Assembly: GCF_023556315.2 (NCBI RefSeq)
Contig: NZ_CP116221.1
Span: 3,362,001-3,426,000 of the forward strand
Length of the DNA stretch: 64,000 nt
Origin: Psychroserpens ponticola
GTDB taxonomy: Bacteria > Bacteroidota > Bacteroidia > Flavobacteriales > Flavobacteriaceae
Direction of reading: 5' to 3'
Positions within the stretch are counted from its first letter, which is position 1. Each line of letters starts with the position of its first letter. The notes beneath the pieces were generated by a model, which was given only the letters and a program-made list of their open reading frames with translations, was not told the origin of the DNA and did no database searches. Below, one piece after another: positions 60,224 through 64,000 of this stretch. The position numbers and the translations under genes are program-made.

Positions 60224-60556
60224 ATGAAAAATTACCTGTTTATTTTTTTAGTTTTCAGTATCATGAGCATGCCACATATAGGTCATGCTCAATTTATAGA
60301 TACTACCAAAACCTCATCAACTACTATTGAAGAATTAATGATTTTTCCAAATCCAGTAATTGATGGTATCCTTAATATTTCTTCAAAACACAATTTACCC
60401 AAAACTATAGAAATTTACGATGTTTTGGGCAAGAGAATAATGGCAGCTTCAATCTTAGGAAAGACATTTAACATTTCAAGATTGTCTCCAGGAGTTTACA
60501 TTCTCAAAATAAAAGAGAACGCAATATCTGCGACTAGAAAACTGGTTGTAAAGTGA
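60224..60556 (+). CDS. Short T9SS sorting-domain protein
   Basis: A 110-residue exported protein: signal peptide LFIFLVFSIMSMPHIGHAQ, then almost nothing but a type A sorting domain, starting at MIFPNPVIDGILNIS and ending in GVYILKIKENAISATRKLVVK. A sorting domain without cargo is unusual; about 20 residues separate it from the signal. It may be a remnant of a larger T9SS cargo or a small secreted product. The ATG at 60224 is preferred over the preceding GTG. Confidence 0.8.
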   Translation: MKNYLFIFLVFSIMSMPHIGHAQFIDTTKTSSTTIEELMIFPNPVIDGILNISSKHNLPKTIEIYDVLGKRIMAASILGKTFNISRLSPGVYILKIKENAISATRKLVVK

Positions 60557-60631
60557 TTAGGTCTTAATATTATCATATTGTAAAATAGCGGTTTATAACG
60601 CAATTAATTAGTGAAAATGCCTAAATCTTGC

Positions 60632-60639
60632 TATATTTG
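60632..60639 (+). promoter_or_regulatory. -7 promoter box of the T9SS cargo gene at 60680
   Basis: TATATTTG fits TAnnTTTG, 40 bases before the start. Confidence 0.5.
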
Positions 60640-60679
60640 TTATTGCAATTTTATTATCAATCTAAATATTATATAAATT

Positions 60680-62782
60680 ATGAAAAAACTTTACTTTTTA
60701 ATGGTAACTCTTTTAGTTACTAGTCTAACCTTTGGACAAGATTTAGTTATTACTGGAATTATTGATGGGCCTCTTCCAGGAGGTTACCCAAAAGGGCTTG
60801 AATTATATGTAGTAAATGACATAGCTGATTTAAGTGTTTATGGAATTGAAAGAGCTGGAAATGGAGATGCACCAACAGGTACGCAAACTTATACTTTTCC
60901 TGCAGATTCATATACTGCTGGTGATTTCATTTATATTTCAGCTGAAATACCTTATTTTACTCAATACTTAGGTATAGCACCTACTTACGCTGATACGGCA
61001 AATGGAGAATTAAACAATAATGGTGATGATGTCGTTATGCTTTATTCTAATGGCTCTCTTTCTGATGCTATTGGTTTTGGTGATGGTACAGGAACAACAT
61101 GGGAATACCTAGATGGTTGGGCTTACCGAATTGATGGACAAGGACCAAATGCTACTTTTACTGATACAGAGTGGACTTATAGTGGAATTAATGCATTAGA
61201 TGGTTGTGACCTAGGAGATGATACTGGAACAAATGCAGGTTGTGCCTCTGTGTTTCCAATAGGAACATATTCTCCAACAGTTAACACAAACCCAACTATT
61301 TCTATTACATCTCCTAACGATGGACAAGCACTTGATTCTGGAACAACTGATGTTGATGTAGAATTTACAGTTGCAAATGCTCCAGGAGCAACAGTTAACA
61401 TTATTGTAATTGTTAACGGAGGAACTCCAGATGTAAACAATGGTGCAACTAGTCCTTTTACAATTAGCTCATTAGTTGATGGTGATTCTGTAACTGTTAC
61501 TGCTGATTTGGTTGATGGAGGTAATTTAGATTCTGATATGATCACTTTCTCAATAGCTTACCCTTGTGACTTACAAGTTGGAACTATTACTGAAACATGC
61601 GATGCTATTACACCTGCAACTGATGACACTTATACTGCAACAATAGAATATACTGGTGGAGGAACTACAACTTATACAATTGACACTAGCGGAATTGGAA
61701 CAGTTGGTGGTGACGATCCTTCAAGTGTTACCGATGGCACAATAACAATATCAGATATTCCTGAAGGAACAGATTTTTCTGTGTCTTTCAATGGTAATCC
61801 TGCAGACAGTAGCTGTTCTTTTTCAAGAAACATAAATAGTCCTGATTGTGATCCTACTTTACCATTACCTCTTTATGAAGGATTTGATTACACAGAAGGT
61901 TCTCAATTAATTGATGCTGCAAATTGGGCAAATATCTCTGATAGTTCTGATGAAGTATTAGTTGCTGGACCTGGAGGACTTACTTATCCTAATTTAGCTG
62001 ATTCTAACCAATTAGGAAATCATGTAACTTTTGATGGAGGAGGTAGTGATCCTGAAATACAGTTTACTCCAGTAACTTCTGGAGCAATATATGCGTCTTT
62101 TCTAATAAATATTACTGACAATGCATCTGTTGACACACCTGGTTACTTTGCCGTATTAGGTGGTTTTGATGCTAGATTATGGACTGTTCCTGGAACAAAT
62201 CCTGGTGAATATCAAATAGGTATTTCTAATGTAAACACAGCTCCAACTGCTGGTGAACTTGACTCAACTGTTCTTACTACTGGAACTACAGCATTTATAG
62301 TTATGAGTTATGATTTAACTACAGGTACAATTAGTGCTTGGGTTAATCCTAGTGATGCAACTTTTGGAGGTTCTGCTCCCACAGCTAGTGCTTCATCTAC
62401 TGAGAGTGGTGATGTTGTAACAAGTTTTAACCAATTTGCAATTAGACAAGATTCAACTAATGAAACAGCATTTACACTTTTTGATGAGTTACGTATAGGA
62501 ACATCTTGGGCTGATGTTACTCCAACTACACTTTCAATTGATGATTTTAGCTCAAATAGATTTAAAGTATATCCAAACCCAACATCTTTAGGATATGTAA
62601 ATATTGCAAGTGCTAATAGCGAAGCTATTTCTGTTACTGTTTTTGACATTTTAGGAAAACAAGTCATTAATGAAACATTAAGCAATAACCGTTTAAATGT
62701 ATCTGCTCTTAATACTGGAGTTTACATTATGAAGGTAACGCAAAATAATGCTTCAGTTACTAAAAAATTAATCATTAAGTAA
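60680..62782 (+). CDS. Secreted lamin-tail-like domain protein with T9SS sorting domain
   Basis: A 700-residue exported protein: signal LYFLMVTLLVTSLTFGQ, an N-terminal ~160-residue lamin-tail-like beta domain (ITGIIDGPLPGGYPKGLELY, NNGDDVVMLY), a Gly/Thr-rich beta domain, a segment with several cysteine pairs, a ~210-residue jelly-roll-like region (LPLYEGFDYTEGSQLIDAANW), and a type A sorting domain from VYPNPTSLGYVNI to KKLIIK. It is expected on the surface or in the medium. Ser/Thr-rich composition is typical of secreted proteins of this group. It has its own promoter box and terminator. Confidence 0.88.
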   Translation: MKKLYFLMVTLLVTSLTFGQDLVITGIIDGPLPGGYPKGLELYVVNDIADLSVYGIERAGNGDAPTGTQTYTFPADSYTAGDFIYISAEIPYFTQYLGIAPTYADTANGELNNNGDDVVMLYSNGSLSDAIGFGDGTGTTWEYLDGWAYRIDGQGPNATFTDTEWTYSGINALDGCDLGDDTGTNAGCASVFPIGTYSPTVNTNPTISITSPNDGQALDSGTTDVDVEFTVANAPGATVNIIVIVNGGTPDVNNGATSPFTISSLVDGDSVTVTADLVDGGNLDSDMITFSIAYPCDLQVGTITETCDAITPATDDTYTATIEYTGGGTTTYTIDTSGIGTVGGDDPSSVTDGTITISDIPEGTDFSVSFNGNPADSSCSFSRNINSPDCDPTLPLPLYEGFDYTEGSQLIDAANWANISDSSDEVLVAGPGGLTYPNLADSNQLGNHVTFDGGGSDPEIQFTPVTSGAIYASFLINITDNASVDTPGYFAVLGGFDARLWTVPGTNPGEYQIGISNVNTAPTAGELDSTVLTTGTTAFIVMSYDLTTGTISAWVNPSDATFGGSAPTASASSTESGDVVTSFNQFAIRQDSTNETAFTLFDELRIGTSWADVTPTTLSIDDFSSNRFKVYPNPTSLGYVNIASANSEAISVTVFDILGKQVINETLSNNRLNVSALNTGVYIMKVTQNNASVTKKLIIK

Positions 62783-62806
62783 TTACTTAATTTTTAAAAC
62801 ACATTT

Positions 62807-62836
62807 AAAAGCGTTGTCTATTGGCAACGCTTTTTC
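62807..62836 (+). terminator. Intrinsic terminator after the lamin-tail-like gene
   Basis: AAAAGCGTTG (62807-62816) pairs with CAACGCTTTT (62825-62834) around an 8-base loop, with a T run. Confidence 0.8.
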
Positions 62837-62857
62837 TTTTTGTCTACTTTTGCTATA

Positions 62858-63838
62858 ATGATAAACATTCAGGATATCTTTTCAATGTCTTCGGAAGACA
62901 GATTCAATGCTATGGCATTGGATGTTTTTAAATTTCAGTTTGATAACAATCCTGTGTATCGTTCTTTTTGTGATTTGTTATACAAGCACCCAAGCGATAT
63001 CAAACGTATTGAAGACATTCCATTTTTACCCATTCAGTTTTTCAAAAGCCATGAGGTTTTAAGTTCTAAAAATTCAATTGAAACTACATTTTCAAGTAGT
63101 GGTACTACTGGAAGTTTAACAAGCAAGCATCATGTAACCGATTTAAACATTTACGAAAAAAGCTTCAGAAAAGGGTTTCAAGAGTTTTATGGAAACATTG
63201 AAGACTATGTCATCTTAGCTTTATTGCCTAGTTATTTAGAACGACAAGGCTCGTCTTTGATTTATATGGTGAATGATATGATAGAACACTCTAAACATCC
63301 TGAAAGTGGGTTTTATTTAGATAGTATTTCAGAATTAAAAGAACAGCTTATCACTTTAGATTCAAAAGGACAAAAAGTACTTCTGATAGGTGTTTCATTT
63401 GCTTTGTTAGATGTGGTTGAAACCTATCAATTTCAGCTTAAAAATACGATTGTCATGGAAACTGGTGGCATGAAAGGTCGCAGAAAAGAATTGGTTCGTG
63501 CTGAATTACATTCTATCTTAAAAGAAGGCTTTGGTGTTTCAAATATTCATAGTGAATATGGCATGACCGAATTATTAAGTCAAGGATATTCTAAAGGAAA
63601 CGGCGTTTTCGAATGTCCAAATTGGATGCGAATACTAACACGAGATCCAGAAGATGCACTTACACTTCAACAACATCAAAAAACTGGTGGAATTAATGTC
63701 ATTGACTTAGCAAACATCAATTCTTGTTCATTTATCGCAACTCAAGATTTAGGCAGAGTTGAAAAAGATGGTTCATTTGAAATTATTGGTCGATTTGATT
63801 CTAGTGATATTAGAGGCTGTAATTTAATGGTGTTGTAA
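62858..63838 (+). CDS. LuxE/PaaK-like acyl-protein synthetase
   Basis: A 326-residue member of the acyl-protein synthetase (LuxE)/PaaK-like adenylating family. The ATP-binding motif TTFSSSGTTGSLTSKHHV is visible near residue 74, then LLPSYLERQGSSLIYMVNDM, and ETGGMKGRRKEL and EYGMTELLSQGYS near the C-terminus (adenylation-type TGGxxG and YGxTE). LuxE activates fatty acids as acyl-AMP and forms acyl-enzyme. No luxC, luxD or luciferase genes follow in the window, so the role may be in lipid or siderophore assembly. The ATG at 62858 is used, not the TTG at 62840. Confidence 0.85.
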   Translation: MINIQDIFSMSSEDRFNAMALDVFKFQFDNNPVYRSFCDLLYKHPSDIKRIEDIPFLPIQFFKSHEVLSSKNSIETTFSSSGTTGSLTSKHHVTDLNIYEKSFRKGFQEFYGNIEDYVILALLPSYLERQGSSLIYMVNDMIEHSKHPESGFYLDSISELKEQLITLDSKGQKVLLIGVSFALLDVVETYQFQLKNTIVMETGGMKGRRKELVRAELHSILKEGFGVSNIHSEYGMTELLSQGYSKGNGVFECPNWMRILTRDPEDALTLQQHQKTGGINVIDLANINSCSFIATQDLGRVEKDGSFEIIGRFDSSDIRGCNLMVL

Positions 63839-63956
63839 AATACTTTGTAAGGTTTCAAAATAAAGTGAGACAAATGATAATGAAGCTATAATTCAAGAAT
63901 AGTTTAGAGTTCTATGAAAAAGAAAAATTAGCTTCAACCGTTGGTTGGTTAATGTT

Positions 63957-63986
63957 AAACGCCTCATCAAATGATGAGGCGTTTTT
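63957..63986 (+). terminator. Intrinsic terminator at the window end
   Basis: AAACGCCTCAT (63957-63967) pairs with ATGAGGCGTTT (63974-63984) around a 6-base loop, followed by T residues. It lies 119 bases past the LuxE-like stop. Confidence 0.8.
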
Positions 63987-63990
63987 CTTT

Positions 63991-64000
63991 CCTGCAAGGT
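63991..64000. repeat. Edge of a palindromic repeat
   Basis: CCTGCAAGGT matches (inverted) one half of the repeat at 31703-31729. The rest would lie beyond the window. Confidence 0.3.

Noticed and set aside
62858-63838. Bioluminescence (lux) operon
   Set aside because: Only a LuxE-like protein is present, without LuxC, LuxD or luciferase subunits.

Overview
The window is a chromosomal segment of an AT-rich member of the Bacteroidota, most likely a marine Flavobacteriaceae. The grounds are several secreted proteins with type IX secretion (T9SS) C-terminal sorting domains, BlaI plus M56 sensor modules, TSP3-type calcium-repeat lipoproteins, a DnaE with a fused N-terminal exonuclease, promoters with the Bacteroidota -7 box TAnnTTTG, and weak ribosome binding sites. 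The species cannot be read from the sequence.

Layout. At 1-1555 is the 3' part of a large serine recombinase whose frame runs through a tRNA-Leu(TAG) gene and its terminator, so the left edge is the end of an integrated element. Between 1.6 and 7.4 kb are an M20 dipeptidase, a secreted M28 peptidase and a first BlaI-M56 regulatory pair. A run of mostly minus-strand housekeeping and conserved-unknown genes follows at 7.4-16.4 kb (DUF4407, STAS, DUF885, DUF1272, PhnA-like, YjbR, GNAT, DUF4230, cyclase, hemW, ruvC). At 16.4-20.2 kb are a flippase-like protein, a glycosyltransferase, a beta-barrel protein and a Bax-inhibitor-like protein. At 20.1-24.5 kb is a second BlaI-M56 operon whose M56 protein carries two TonB-like C-terminal domains, followed by a TPR protein and a lipoprotein with a related domain. 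A TPR histidine kinase with a LuxR-type regulator, a small secreted peptide, a broken gene and tRNA-Asp lie at 25.3-29.6 kb. DUF58, clpP, trxA, an AHSA1/ArsR pair, dnaE, a calcium-repeat lipoprotein and rpsP-rimM-trmN6 follow up to 40.9 kb.

From 41 to 64 kb there is a glutaryl-CoA dehydrogenase-like enzyme, a metallophosphoesterase, a porin-imelysin-diheme oxidoreductase operon, ferredoxin with its reductase, NifU-like and Mrp Fe-S assembly proteins, two tandem T9SS leucine-rich-repeat proteins, an alkyltransferase-like protein, a LysE exporter, trmB, a glycosyltransferase, a PhoR/PhoB-like pair, two more T9SS cargo proteins and a LuxE/PaaK-like enzyme.

The least ordinary signals are these. 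Four dispersed hairpins share an invariant 12-base core with compensating arms, and one is built in frame into hemW. Symmetric operators overlap the promoters of both BlaI modules, and a three-half-site operator overlaps the promoter of the porin-imelysin-diheme operon. The TonB-like domain recurs in the second BlaI-M56 locus. The recombinase-tRNA junction is clearly visible. I saw no CRISPR array, rRNA or classical defence island.
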